From Silicimonas sp. (lineage in GTDB: Bacteria > Pseudomonadota > Alphaproteobacteria > Rhodobacterales > Rhodobacteraceae): a stretch of 64,000 nt of DNA. The translations under genes were made by a program, and so were the position numbers. Numbering within the stretch: the stretch's first letter is position 1; each line of letters starts with the position of its first letter. Positions 18,231-26,271 of the stretch are shown piece by piece. Location of the stretch: positions 1 through 64,000 of the forward strand of contig JAJEAC010000156.1 of assembly GCA_022824315.1 (NCBI GenBank), written 5' to 3'. The notes beneath the pieces were generated by a model. That model worked only from the letters and a program-made list of their open reading frames with translations, did not search any database and had not been told where the DNA came from.

Positions 18231-19223
18231 ATGAGCGTCGCCCCTTCAGATGTCAATTTTTCGGACGAGCAGATGCTCGGGTTCTACCGAGACATGCTTC
18301 GAATTCGCCGGATTGAAGAACGGATTGGCGATGACGCCAAGGCGGGAAACATACCTGGCGCCGTCCATCTCTACATCGGGCAGGAGGCGGTCGGCGTCGG
18401 CTTCTGCTCGCAACTCACGGACGACGACTGGATTGCCTCGACCCACCGTGGACACGGTCACTACCTTGCCAAGGGCGGAGACAGCAAGTTGCTGATGGCC
18501 GAGATCTACGGGCGCGAAACCGGCATGTGCAAGGGACACGGCGGGTCCATGCATGTTGCGGATTTCTCCAAGGGGATCATCGGTGCGAACGGCATCGTGG
18601 GTGCCGGGATCTCGATCATCACGGGAGCGGCCTGGGCTGCACAGATGGACGGCAAGGGTGCTGTCGGCGTTGCCTTCTTTGGTGATGGCGCCGCGAACCA
18701 GGGAGTCTTGGGTGAGGCCCTGAACGTGGCCGTGCTCTGGAAGCTGCCGGTGATCTTCGTTTGCGAAAACAACGGATTCTCCGAGTTCTCGCCGTCCTCG
18801 ACCGTGACTGCGGGCAATATCGTCGACCGGGCCAAACCCTACGGCGCCGCCCACGAGACAGTGGATGGCAACGACTTGATCGCCGTCCACCAGTGCGCTG
18901 CGCGGGCCATCAAGCATGCGCGCGCCGGCCACGGACCATCCTTGATCGAGGCGCGTACCTACCGGCAACGCGGCCATGTCGAGGCCGAGGTGTCGTTCCT
19001 TGGGGCGAAATACCGGTCGGATGAAGAGGTCGCGGAGTGGATCGCCCGTGACCCGATCCCGGCCTTTGCCAAGCGTGTCATCGAAGCCGGGCAGGCCAGC
19101 CAGGCCGATCTCGACCAGATCGAGGCGGAGATCGCTGCCGAAGTGACCGAGGCCGTGCAATTCGCGGAAGGTTCACCCTATCCCGACCCTGCCATGCAGG
19201 GCACCAACTACATGTTTGCCTGA
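18231..19223 (+). CDS. 2-oxoacid/acetoin dehydrogenase-type E1 component, alpha subunit
   Basis: Protein of 330 aa, close in length to AcoA and PdhA. The TPP/Mg motif GDGAANQG starts at residue 151 and ends with VCENN. The phosphorylation-loop-like TYRQRGHVEAE is also present, as is the early STHRGHGHYLAKG segment. With the beta subunit it should decarboxylate a 2-oxo acid, or cleave an acyloin, and pass the acyl group to a lipoyl domain. The start at 18231 is preferred, with AAAGGA upstream; a longer frame from 18156 has an atypical leader. It is followed 15 bp later by the beta-subunit gene. Confidence 0.92.
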   Translation: MSVAPSDVNFSDEQMLGFYRDMLRIRRIEERIGDDAKAGNIPGAVHLYIGQEAVGVGFCSQLTDDDWIASTHRGHGHYLAKGGDSKLLMAEIYGRETGMCKGHGGSMHVADFSKGIIGANGIVGAGISIITGAAWAAQMDGKGAVGVAFFGDGAANQGVLGEALNVAVLWKLPVIFVCENNGFSEFSPSSTVTAGNIVDRAKPYGAAHETVDGNDLIAVHQCAARAIKHARAGHGPSLIEARTYRQRGHVEAEVSFLGAKYRSDEEVAEWIARDPIPAFAKRVIEAGQASQADLDQIEAEIAAEVTEAVQFAEGSPYPDPAMQGTNYMFA

Positions 19224-19238
19224 AAGGAGACCCGGGAC

Positions 19239-20228
19239 ATGGCAAAGAAACGCATGATCCAGGCCATCAATGAAGCGCTTGACGGCGAAATGGCCAAGGA
19301 CCCGAAGGTTGTTGTGTTCGGCGAGGACGTCGAAATCAGCCTGTTCGGCGACACGCGCGGGCTGAAGGACAAGCATGGCGCCCACCGCGTCCGCAACATG
19401 CCCATCTCCGAAACGGTGATGAGCGGCATGGCCGTCGGTGCCGCTGCGGCCGGGTACAAGGTGGTGTGCCACATGATGTTCGGCAATTTCATGTATACCG
19501 GCTTTGACAGCATTGCCAACCAGGCCAGCAAGCTGCGCTACATGACCGCCGGGCAGATCGCCCTGCCCATAGTCTATATGGGGGTCTTCGGTGGCGGTCG
19601 ATCGGCTGCGGCGCAGCATTCCGACGCGATGCACCCGATGATCATGAATCTGGGCGGGATCAAGGTCGCCCTTCCCGCGACGCCCGCCGATGCAATGGGC
19701 CTGCTGCGTTCGGCGATTCATGATCCGAATCCGGTGATGTTCTTGCAGGCAGCCGGGCGCGGCGGTGAGCAGGGCGACGTGCCCGAAGGCGATCACGTCA
19801 TCGAGCTCGGCAAGGCCTCGACCGTTCAGGAAGGCGACGACGTGACGGTCGTGGCCATCGGCGCCATGGTCCGGCCGGCACTGCGCGCGGCGCAGGAATT
19901 GGCTGGATCGGGGATCGGCGTCGACCTGATCGATCCTCGCACGGTCGTGCCGCTGGACAGCGAGATGATCTTTGCATCCGTTCGCAAGACCGGTCGACTG
20001 GTCATTGTGGACGAGGCGCGCGACATGTGTTCCGCGGCGTCCCACATCGCGGCGATTTGTGCCGATCAATGCTTCGACGCCCTCAAGGCGCCGATCCGGC
20101 GCGTCACGGTCCCGGATGTGGCGTTGCCCTATTCGCCGCCGCTGGAGAAGGCGCTGCTGCCGAACGAAGCCAGCATTTCGGACGCCGTGCGTCGACTTCT
20201 CGGCAAAGCCGCCACAGGAGGTGCCTGA
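19239..20228 (+). CDS. 2-oxoacid/acetoin dehydrogenase-type E1 component, beta subunit
   Basis: Protein of 329 aa of the AcoB/PdhB family. Landmarks in order are VVVFGEDVE, MPISETVMSGMAVGAA, the AAQHSDAMHP active-site loop, and the C-terminal VPDVALPYSPPLEKALLPN. AAAGGAGA provides the ribosome binding site. It pairs with the preceding alpha subunit to complete the TPP site at the subunit interface. Three bases after its stop comes a lone lipoyl-domain gene rather than a full E2 acyltransferase, which is unusual for this enzyme class. Confidence 0.93.
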   Translation: MAKKRMIQAINEALDGEMAKDPKVVVFGEDVEISLFGDTRGLKDKHGAHRVRNMPISETVMSGMAVGAAAAGYKVVCHMMFGNFMYTGFDSIANQASKLRYMTAGQIALPIVYMGVFGGGRSAAAQHSDAMHPMIMNLGGIKVALPATPADAMGLLRSAIHDPNPVMFLQAAGRGGEQGDVPEGDHVIELGKASTVQEGDDVTVVAIGAMVRPALRAAQELAGSGIGVDLIDPRTVVPLDSEMIFASVRKTGRLVIVDEARDMCSAASHIAAICADQCFDALKAPIRRVTVPDVALPYSPPLEKALLPNEASISDAVRRLLGKAATGGA

Positions 20229-20231
20229 ACA

Positions 20232-20474
20232 ATGAAAGTCGCGCTGAAAATGCCGCGGATCGGCATGAACATGGAAGAAGGCACCCTTGTCGCGTGGAAG
20301 GTCCATCCGGGCGCGAGCTTCAAGGAGGGCGACATCCTTTACGAAGTCGAAACCGAGAAGGTCACCAACGAGTACGAGGCGCCTTGCAACGGCACGATGC
20401 TGGAACACTTCGCCAATGAAGGGGACGATGTTCCGGTAGGCGACAATGTCTGCAGAATCGAAAAGGGCGACTGA
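20232..20474 (+). CDS. Stand-alone lipoyl (biotinyl-like) domain protein
   Basis: Protein of 80 aa consisting of a single lipoyl domain. MPRIGMNMEEGTLVAWKV at the start matches the E2 lipoyl fold. The acceptor lysine is Lys43 in the turn VETEKVTNE, the equivalent of E-T-D-K-A. No peripheral-subunit-binding domain or acyltransferase follows; the gene ends cleanly and the next gene starts 6 bp later. It probably serves as a mobile acyl or electron carrier for the adjacent E1. A biotin carrier is less likely, as the MKM motif is absent. Confidence 0.9.
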   Translation: MKVALKMPRIGMNMEEGTLVAWKVHPGASFKEGDILYEVETEKVTNEYEAPCNGTMLEHFANEGDDVPVGDNVCRIEKGD

Positions 20475-20480
20475 GTTGCC

Positions 20481-21464
20481 ATGGCCGAGACCCTGACCAA
20501 GCTCGAGGCTGCGGATTTCATCAACCGGTCCTTCAAGCCATTGCCTCGATCCTACGGCGACGCCTTGATCGAGGCGGCAAAAGCCGACGAGTGCATCGTC
20601 GCCCTTTGCGCCGATCTCGTTCCACCAACCGAAACCGATCGGTTCCGCGACGAGCTGCCCGAGCGGTTCCACAATGTCGGTATCGCCGAGGCCAACATGA
20701 TCGGCATGGCCGGCGGCATGGCACGCTCCGGTGAAATCCCCTTCTGCCACTCCTTCTGCGCCTTCATCACCAAGCGCGTGCTCGACCAGATCACGATGCA
20801 GGCGGCCTATCCGAACCTGCCCGTGAAAATCGTCGGGTTCCTGCCCGGGGTGGCGACGCTCCTGGGCGTCTCGCACCAGGCCATCGAGGACGTGGCGATC
20901 CTTCGTGCGGTGCCCAACATGGCGATTTTCGAGCCCTCCGGGCCGGAATATCACGCGGCCATGGTGAAGCTGGCGCTGGATTGGGACGGGCCGGCCTACC
21001 TGCGGATGAAACGGCCAGAGACGACCCCACCGCCCTTCGAGCCGCAGTCGCTGGAGATCGGCAAGGGCGTCATCCGTCGTGGGGGCGGCGACCTCACGAT
21101 CATCTCTGCGGGCATCTGCGTGCCCGAGGCGCTAAGTGCGGCGGACACTCTCTCGGGTGAAGGGATCGAGGCGGGCGTCGTCGACATGGCCTCGCTCAAG
21201 CCGATTGATGAAGCGTTGATCGTGGAACGTGCGGGAACGACCGGCGCCCTCGTCACGGCGGAAAATCACAACGTCATTGGCGGCCTTGGCTCAGCCGTGG
21301 CGGAAGTGCTGGCCGACGCCGGGATCGGCTTGCCCTTTCGGCGTGTCGGCGTCCGCGATCAATTCTGCGAAGGCGGCACGTCGTCGTACCTTATGCAAAA
21401 ATTCGGACTCGACGCGCCAGCCATCGCGGAAGCGGCCCGCGATGTCGTGAGACGGAAGGGATGA
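20481..21464 (+). CDS. Transketolase C-terminal (Pyr-domain) subunit
   Basis: Protein of 327 aa matching the C-terminal half of split transketolases. The catalytic Glu that activates TPP lies in NVGIAEANMIGMAGGMA. SHQAIEDVAILRAVPNMAIFEPSG follows, and the C-terminal domain ends with ENHNVIGGLGSAVAEVLAD. It should assemble with the N-half encoded at 16437-17264. Having the two halves at opposite ends of one operon, with E1 genes in between, is unusual. Its stop overlaps the next start (ATGA). Confidence 0.92.
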   Translation: MAETLTKLEAADFINRSFKPLPRSYGDALIEAAKADECIVALCADLVPPTETDRFRDELPERFHNVGIAEANMIGMAGGMARSGEIPFCHSFCAFITKRVLDQITMQAAYPNLPVKIVGFLPGVATLLGVSHQAIEDVAILRAVPNMAIFEPSGPEYHAAMVKLALDWDGPAYLRMKRPETTPPPFEPQSLEIGKGVIRRGGGDLTIISAGICVPEALSAADTLSGEGIEAGVVDMASLKPIDEALIVERAGTTGALVTAENHNVIGGLGSAVAEVLADAGIGLPFRRVGVRDQFCEGGTSSYLMQKFGLDAPAIAEAARDVVRRKG

Positions 21465-21907
21465 GCGTGGCCTGCAGGTACGACGACGGATCCGGCGAGG
21501 ACGCCGAGACCTTGGCTGGCGGGTGCGTGCCACATCGGCCCGACGACAATCGCTGCTGCCGCCCGGCCATCCTTGGCGCCGCGCGGCACGAGTCCATCGC
21601 GGGCCAGGAAGAACTCTTCGGTCCTGTCCTGCCCGTTCTCGAATACGACACCTTCGATGAGGCGGTGGAGATGCAGAAAGGCATCGAACTTGGCCTGACG
21701 TCCGCGCTCATTTCCAACCGCAACGACCTGATCCGGCGCGTCCTTGCCGAGAGCGAGAACGGCATGATTCACGTCAACCATGGTACGGTGCCGGACAACA
21801 ACATGCCCGTCGGCGGGATCAAGAATTCCGGTGTGGCGGTCCATTCGGTCAGACCGACAGCGGTGAACTTCTACACGTCCGAGCATTCGGCCTGTGCGGC
21901 TTGGTAG
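21461..21907 (+). pseudogene. Aldehyde dehydrogenase remnant (C-terminal quarter only)
   Basis: The 148-residue frame matches only the C-terminal part of the NAD(P)-dependent aldehyde dehydrogenase family. EELFGPVLPVLEYDTFDEAV, GLTSALISN, NGMIHVNHGTVPDNNMPVGG and a TAVNFYT end are all recognisable. The NAD-binding domain and the catalytic Cys, which normally lies ~150 residues further upstream, are missing, so it cannot be an active dehydrogenase. The first ~20 residues look scrambled. Its ATG overlaps the transketolase stop, so it may still be translated. An internal deletion fusing it to the upstream gene is the simplest explanation. A maintained small protein is possible but less likely. 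Confidence 0.8.
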
Positions 21908-21910
21908 GCG

Positions 21911-23068
21911 TTGGCGTTTCGGGACGACATAACCCTGGCGAGCATTGACGCCATTCCGATCAGGGCAAGGGGCGGCGTGTCGCCCAGGATGGCGCTCGGC
22001 TCAATGCCGACGCGACCCGCCTTGCTGATCCGGATCAAGGACGTCGACGGCTGCCCCGGCTGGGGAGAGGTCTGGGCCAACTTTCCGCCACGTGCCAATC
22101 TTCACAAGGCGCACATCATCGAGGATGTCGTGGCGCCGCGGCTGCGTGGCGCGCGGTTCGTCGAACCTCGGGAGATTGGCGATTTCCTTTGCGATGAGCT
22201 GTCGATCTACTTCCTTCATGTCGGACAGCTCGAGGTCTTCTCGCACATACTTGCCGGCATCGACACCGCCCTTTGGGATCTTGCGTTGCGCAAGGCGGGC
22301 CAGTCCTTTGCCGAGTTCATGGGACTTGCCGAGACGTCCGCCCGATCCTACGCGACCTCGATCAACGCGGATGACCTGGAGCGCCTGATTCCGCACCACG
22401 CGTCACTCGGGCAAACCCATTTCAAGCTGAAGGTCGGCTTTGCAGAACACGGCAACCGCGAACTTGTGAAGCGGGCCGGAATGCTGTGCCCGGGCGGGTC
22501 GCGCATCATGGTTGACAGCAACCAGTCGTGGACACTTGCGACGGCCAGGGAAGAGCTGCGAAAGCTGGAGGACCTCGCACCCTATTTCGCGGAAGAGCCG
22601 CTGCCTGCGAACGCGCCACTGGCCGATTGGGAAGACCTTGCCTCATCCACCGACATCCCGCTTGCCGGTGGCGAGAACATCTACGGAATCGAGAACTTTT
22701 GCGCGATGGCGAATGTCGGGCTGCGGATCTTGCAGCCGGACGTCGCGAAGTGGGGCGGCGTGACGGGTGCTTTGGACCTCGCGCGTGCGATGCCGCAGGG
22801 TACATGCCTCTGGCCGCATTTCATGGGCACTGCCGTCGGTCAGGTCGCGGCACTATCGATCACCGCGGTCCTCGATGGGACCTCATCTTGTGAAGTTGAC
22901 GTTAACGAAAATGCCCTGCGAACCGATCTGTGCGGCGACGTCATCATGATCAGAAACGGTCGCGTGGATCTGCCGACCGGACCTGGCTTGGTCGTGCCGC
23001 CGGATCCAGGTCTGCTTGCAACATTCGCGGACGGTCCGGATTCGGGACCAATGGCTGAAGCATCTTGA
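21911..23068 (+). CDS. Enolase-superfamily (mandelate racemase/muconate lactonizing) enzyme
   Basis: Protein of 385 aa with the bidomain enolase-superfamily fold. Likely catalytic residues are Lys172 and Lys174 (HFKLKVG, the KxK motif), metal ligands Asp202, Glu228 and Glu255 (VDSNQSW, AEEPLP, GGEN), and His303 in WPHFMG as the opposite base. This pattern fits the mandelate racemase subgroup, which includes sugar-acid dehydratases. It probably dehydrates or epimerises an acid of the pathway. It starts with TTG at 21911, 3 nt after the remnant's stop; an ATG lies at residue 27, but the TTG start keeps the typical first strand. Last gene of the rightward operon. Confidence 0.88.
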   Translation: MAFRDDITLASIDAIPIRARGGVSPRMALGSMPTRPALLIRIKDVDGCPGWGEVWANFPPRANLHKAHIIEDVVAPRLRGARFVEPREIGDFLCDELSIYFLHVGQLEVFSHILAGIDTALWDLALRKAGQSFAEFMGLAETSARSYATSINADDLERLIPHHASLGQTHFKLKVGFAEHGNRELVKRAGMLCPGGSRIMVDSNQSWTLATAREELRKLEDLAPYFAEEPLPANAPLADWEDLASSTDIPLAGGENIYGIENFCAMANVGLRILQPDVAKWGGVTGALDLARAMPQGTCLWPHFMGTAVGQVAALSITAVLDGTSSCEVDVNENALRTDLCGDVIMIRNGRVDLPTGPGLVVPPDPGLLATFADGPDSGPMAEAS

Positions 23069-23244
23069 AACGGGTGTCCGTGAACTGAGCGGGACGCGTG
23101 CCGGCGCGATCAGGGAGTGTCGAGGCAACACCCTGTTTTACAGCACGAAATTGCAACCTGAAATGACCGCGGCAGTTCGGGCGCCGGCAGCCTGCCTGGC
23201 TTGGCAGTCGAGGAGAACCCGGACTCCGGAGGGTCACGACCCGG

Positions 23245-23284
23245 CGCCCCAGCGCCTGCATGGCGCTGGCTTCCCTCTGGGGCG
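23245..23284. other. Two mutually exclusive stems
   Basis: CCAGCGCC (23249-23256) pairs exactly with GGCGCTGG (23262-23269). The overlapping CGCCCCAG (23245-23252) pairs exactly with CTGGGGCG (23277-23284). Only one stem can form at a time. This could be a terminator/antiterminator pair or chance in GC-rich DNA. Confidence 0.4.
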
Positions 23285-23396
23285 AGCGAGCACCGGGTCG
23301 CTTGAGGCGGAGCCGGAACGGCAGTCGTGTTCCACGCCGCCGGAACAGGCCCGGGTGCCCCCGGTCGCGGCATCAGCTGCATCCCATCCGTGCGAG

Positions 23397-23418
23397 GCTG
23401 CCCCGAAGCCGGGGCAGC
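23397..23418 (+). terminator. Candidate terminator hairpin downstream of the rightward catabolic operon
   Basis: A perfect 9-bp stem (GCTGCCCCG with CGGGGCAGC) with a 4-nt AAGC loop. A pyrimidine-rich stretch but no clean T-run follows. It sits 330 nt after the last island gene and ~120 nt before pepF. Confidence 0.45.
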
Positions 23419-23536
23419 ACGCCGCTGCCTCTTCTTGCCCACTGCCGAGCGGCGCCACGTTCCGGATCGCCGCCTTTCTTGAATTGCGCGCATCGCATCG
23501 CTAGGTCGTTGGCAAACCGGAAAGGATCACCTTCTC

Positions 23537-25357
23537 ATGGACATGAAATCCAAGCCTGCGATCGTGTCGGACTCGGCCGCACCCACTTCCCTCGGCGACC
23601 TGCCGGAATGGGATCTGTCAGATCTGTATTCCGGGTCGGATGCGCCTGAATTCGCACGGGACATGGAACGCCTGGAATCGAGCTGCGCCGATTTCGCCGC
23701 CGCTTACGAAGGCAAGCTCAAGGACCTTGACGCAGCGGCCATGCGCAACTGCATCCTGAGCTACGAGGAGATCGATCGGACAGCCGGCCGGATCATGTCC
23801 TTCGCCGGGTTGAGACACTACCAGAACACCACTGACGATGACCGCGCCAAGTTCCTGTCGGACGCGCAGGACAGGATCACCGTTGCCACGACATCGCTCG
23901 TCTTCCTCTCGCTTGAGGTGAACCGGATTGACGACGATGTCCTCGAGAGCTGGTTTGCCGGGGACGCGGCGCTTGCCCGCTACAAGCCCATCTTCGAGCG
24001 GATGCGTGCCATGCGCCCGTACCAGCTTTCCGATGAGCTGGAGAAGTTCCTGCATGACCAGTCGACGGTCGGCGCGACCGCCTGGAACAGGCTTTTTGAC
24101 GAGACCGTGGCGGGGCTCTCGTTCGACGTCAACGGTGAGGAAAAGAACCTTGAATCGACCTTGGACCACCTGACGGACAAGGACCGCGACCTTCGCGAAG
24201 CCGCGGCGCGGGAACTCGCGCGGGTCTTCGACGCGAACGTCAAGCTCTTTGCCCGGGTGCACAACACGCTCGCCAAGGAAAAGGAGATCGAGGACCGCTG
24301 GCGCAAGATGCCAACGCCGCAGACGAGTCGGCATTTGTCCAACGACGTGGAACCGGAAGTCGTCAATGCACTGAGGGACGCTGTCGTGGCGGCATATCCA
24401 AGGCTCAGCCACCGGTATTACAAGCTCAAGTCACGCTGGATGGGGCTCGAGGCACTCGAGGTCTGGGATCGGAACGCACCACTGCCGATGGAATCGGACC
24501 GAACTGTTACTTGGGAGGAGGCGCGGGACACGGTTCTGGCAGCCTATGGCGACTTTGATCCGGAGATGGCCAGGCTCGCGGAACCGTTCTTCGGGAAAGG
24601 CTGGATTGATGCGCCCGTCAGGCCGGGAAAGGCGCCCGGCGCATTCGCCCATCCAACGGTGGTCGACGTGCACCCTTACGTGATGCTGAACTACCTTGGA
24701 AAGCCGCGCGACGTAATGACGCTCGCACACGAGTTGGGCCATGGCGTGCACCAGCTTCTGGCGGCGGGGCAGGGACAGCTCCTGTCCTCGACTCCGCTGA
24801 CGCTTGCCGAGACGGCGAGCGTGTTCGGAGAGATGCTGACATTCCGGCGGCTCCTGTCCGAGGCACCTTCGACCAACGAAAGGAAAGTGCTGCTGGCGGG
24901 CAAGGTCGAGGACATGATCAACACGGTTGTCCGGCAGATCGCGTTCTACGATTTCGAGTGCAAGCTGCATGACGCACGCCGAGGGGGTGAGTTGACGCCG
25001 GGCGACCTTGGCGATCTGTGGATGAGCGTTCAGGAAGAGAGCCTTGGGCCTGCGTTTAGGTTCATGGAGGGCTACGAGACATTCTGGACCTATGTCCCGC
25101 ATTTCGTGCATGCGCCCTTCTACGTTTATGCCTACGCGTTCGGCGACGGCTTGGTGAACGCGCTCTACGCGGTCCACGAGGACGGCGATCCGGCGTTCCA
25201 GGAAAAGTACTTCGAGATGCTGAAGGCGGGAGGTTCAAGGCACCATAGGGAGCTTCTTGCGCCCTTCGGACTTGATGCCGGAGATCCGGCATTCTGGGAC
25301 AAGGGCCTCGACATGATTTCCGGCTTCATCGACGATCTTGAGGCGATGGAAGCCTGA
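23537..25357 (+). CDS. pepF: Oligoendopeptidase F (M3 family metallopeptidase)
   Basis: Protein of 606 aa, the normal length for PepF. The zinc site HELGH is at residues 398-402, with the third ligand in TLAETASVFGEML. An N-terminal oligopeptidase domain starts near LPEWDLSDLYSG. It is a cytoplasmic enzyme that trims peptides of roughly 6-20 residues. There is no signal peptide. GGAAAGGATC lies upstream of ATG 23537. It stands alone and is not obviously part of either neighbouring operon. Confidence 0.95.
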   Translation: MDMKSKPAIVSDSAAPTSLGDLPEWDLSDLYSGSDAPEFARDMERLESSCADFAAAYEGKLKDLDAAAMRNCILSYEEIDRTAGRIMSFAGLRHYQNTTDDDRAKFLSDAQDRITVATTSLVFLSLEVNRIDDDVLESWFAGDAALARYKPIFERMRAMRPYQLSDELEKFLHDQSTVGATAWNRLFDETVAGLSFDVNGEEKNLESTLDHLTDKDRDLREAAARELARVFDANVKLFARVHNTLAKEKEIEDRWRKMPTPQTSRHLSNDVEPEVVNALRDAVVAAYPRLSHRYYKLKSRWMGLEALEVWDRNAPLPMESDRTVTWEEARDTVLAAYGDFDPEMARLAEPFFGKGWIDAPVRPGKAPGAFAHPTVVDVHPYVMLNYLGKPRDVMTLAHELGHGVHQLLAAGQGQLLSSTPLTLAETASVFGEMLTFRRLLSEAPSTNERKVLLAGKVEDMINTVVRQIAFYDFECKLHDARRGGELTPGDLGDLWMSVQEESLGPAFRFMEGYETFWTYVPHFVHAPFYVYAYAFGDGLVNALYAVHEDGDPAFQEKYFEMLKAGGSRHHRELLAPFGLDAGDPAFWDKGLDMISGFIDDLEAMEA

Positions 25358-25473
25358 CGCCTTCGGACGGCGACGTCGACCAAGCCGGGTTGTCAGACCG
25401 GCCGGTCACGAACGCCCGGTCGGGTGGATGCGGCTGCCGCTGCCGGTCTCGAATGGACGGGCCTGTCGTGTGC

Positions 25474-26271
25474 CTACGTTCCGCGCCGGCTGCGCCAGTT
25501 CACAAGACCGAGAGCGGCGAACAGCACGGCGGCCACGCAGACGATGGATGGGCCTGCCGGGGCGTCAAGGACGTAGGCCGCGCGCAGTCCGGCCACCGCA
25601 GAAACTCCGCCGATGGCGGCGGCGATCATCGCCATGGCTTCGGGCGTCCGGGCCAGGCTGCGGGCTGCGGCGGCGGGAATGATCAGCATGGCAGCGATCA
25701 GCAACACGCCCACGACCTTGATCGCAACGGCTACGGTGACCGCCATGGAAAGGGTGAGGATCAGCTGTTCCCGCCTTGGGTCAAGTCCACTGGCATAGGC
25801 AAGCTCCTCGTTCAAGGTGGCGGTCAGCAACGCCGACCAGCGCGAGGCGATCAGGGTGACCACCAGCGCCGCTCCGCCCCAAATCACCAAAAGGTCACCC
25901 CGCGACACGGCCAGGATATCGCCGAACAGGTAGGCCATCAGGTCGATGCGGATGCCGGACAGAAAGGAGACCCCGACAAGCCCGAAGGCGAGTGCGGAAT
26001 GGGCCAGAACACCGAGGACCGTGTCCATTGCATAGCCGCGCCTGGTCAACAAATTCACGGTTACGGCCATGGCAAGCGCCACCATCACCGTTCCAACGAA
26101 GATGGACATCTGCATCGCCAACGACAGCGCGACGCCCAACATCGCCGCGTGAGCCGTGGCGTCGCCGAAATACGCCATCCTCCGCCAGACAACGAAACAG
26201 CCAAGCGGGGCCGCAGCGCAGGCCACCCCGATGCCGGCGAGCGTCGCCCGGACCATGAAATCATCGAGCAT
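25474..26271 (-). CDS. znuB: Zinc ABC transporter permease
   Basis: Integral membrane protein of 265 aa from the ABC-3 family, with about 7-8 helices. The segment LAGIGVACAAAPLGCFVVWRRMAYFGDATAHAAMLG is diagnostic by content: a long first helix followed by a GDATAHAAMLGVAL loop that contacts the ATPase. It forms the inner-membrane channel for zinc delivered by ZnuA. Its start overlaps the znuC stop, so the two are co-translated. Last gene of zur-znuC-znuB. Confidence 0.93.
   Translation of the reverse strand: MLDDFMVRATLAGIGVACAAAPLGCFVVWRRMAYFGDATAHAAMLGVALSLAMQMSIFVGTVMVALAMAVTVNLLTRRGYAMDTVLGVLAHSALAFGLVGVSFLSGIRIDLMAYLFGDILAVSRGDLLVIWGGAALVVTLIASRWSALLTATLNEELAYASGLDPRREQLILTLSMAVTVAVAIKVVGVLLIAAMLIIPAAAARSLARTPEAMAMIAAAIGGVSAVAGLRAAYVLDAPAGPSIVCVAAVLFAALGLVNWRSRRGT

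Larger units (their letters stand above)
23069..23536. other. Non-coding interval at the end of the catabolic operon, rich in hairpins
   Basis: This 468-bp GC-rich stretch lies between the enolase-superfamily gene and pepF. Frames on both strands are open but are arginine/proline/alanine-rich with no family signature. It holds mutually exclusive stems at 23245-23284 and a perfect hairpin at 23397-23418, listed separately. Confidence 0.5.

Noticed and set aside
19173-20954. 593-codon minus-strand frame across E1 beta, lipoyl and transketolase genes
   Set aside because: It spans three well-identified genes and their boundaries, with His/Arg-rich non-protein-like content.
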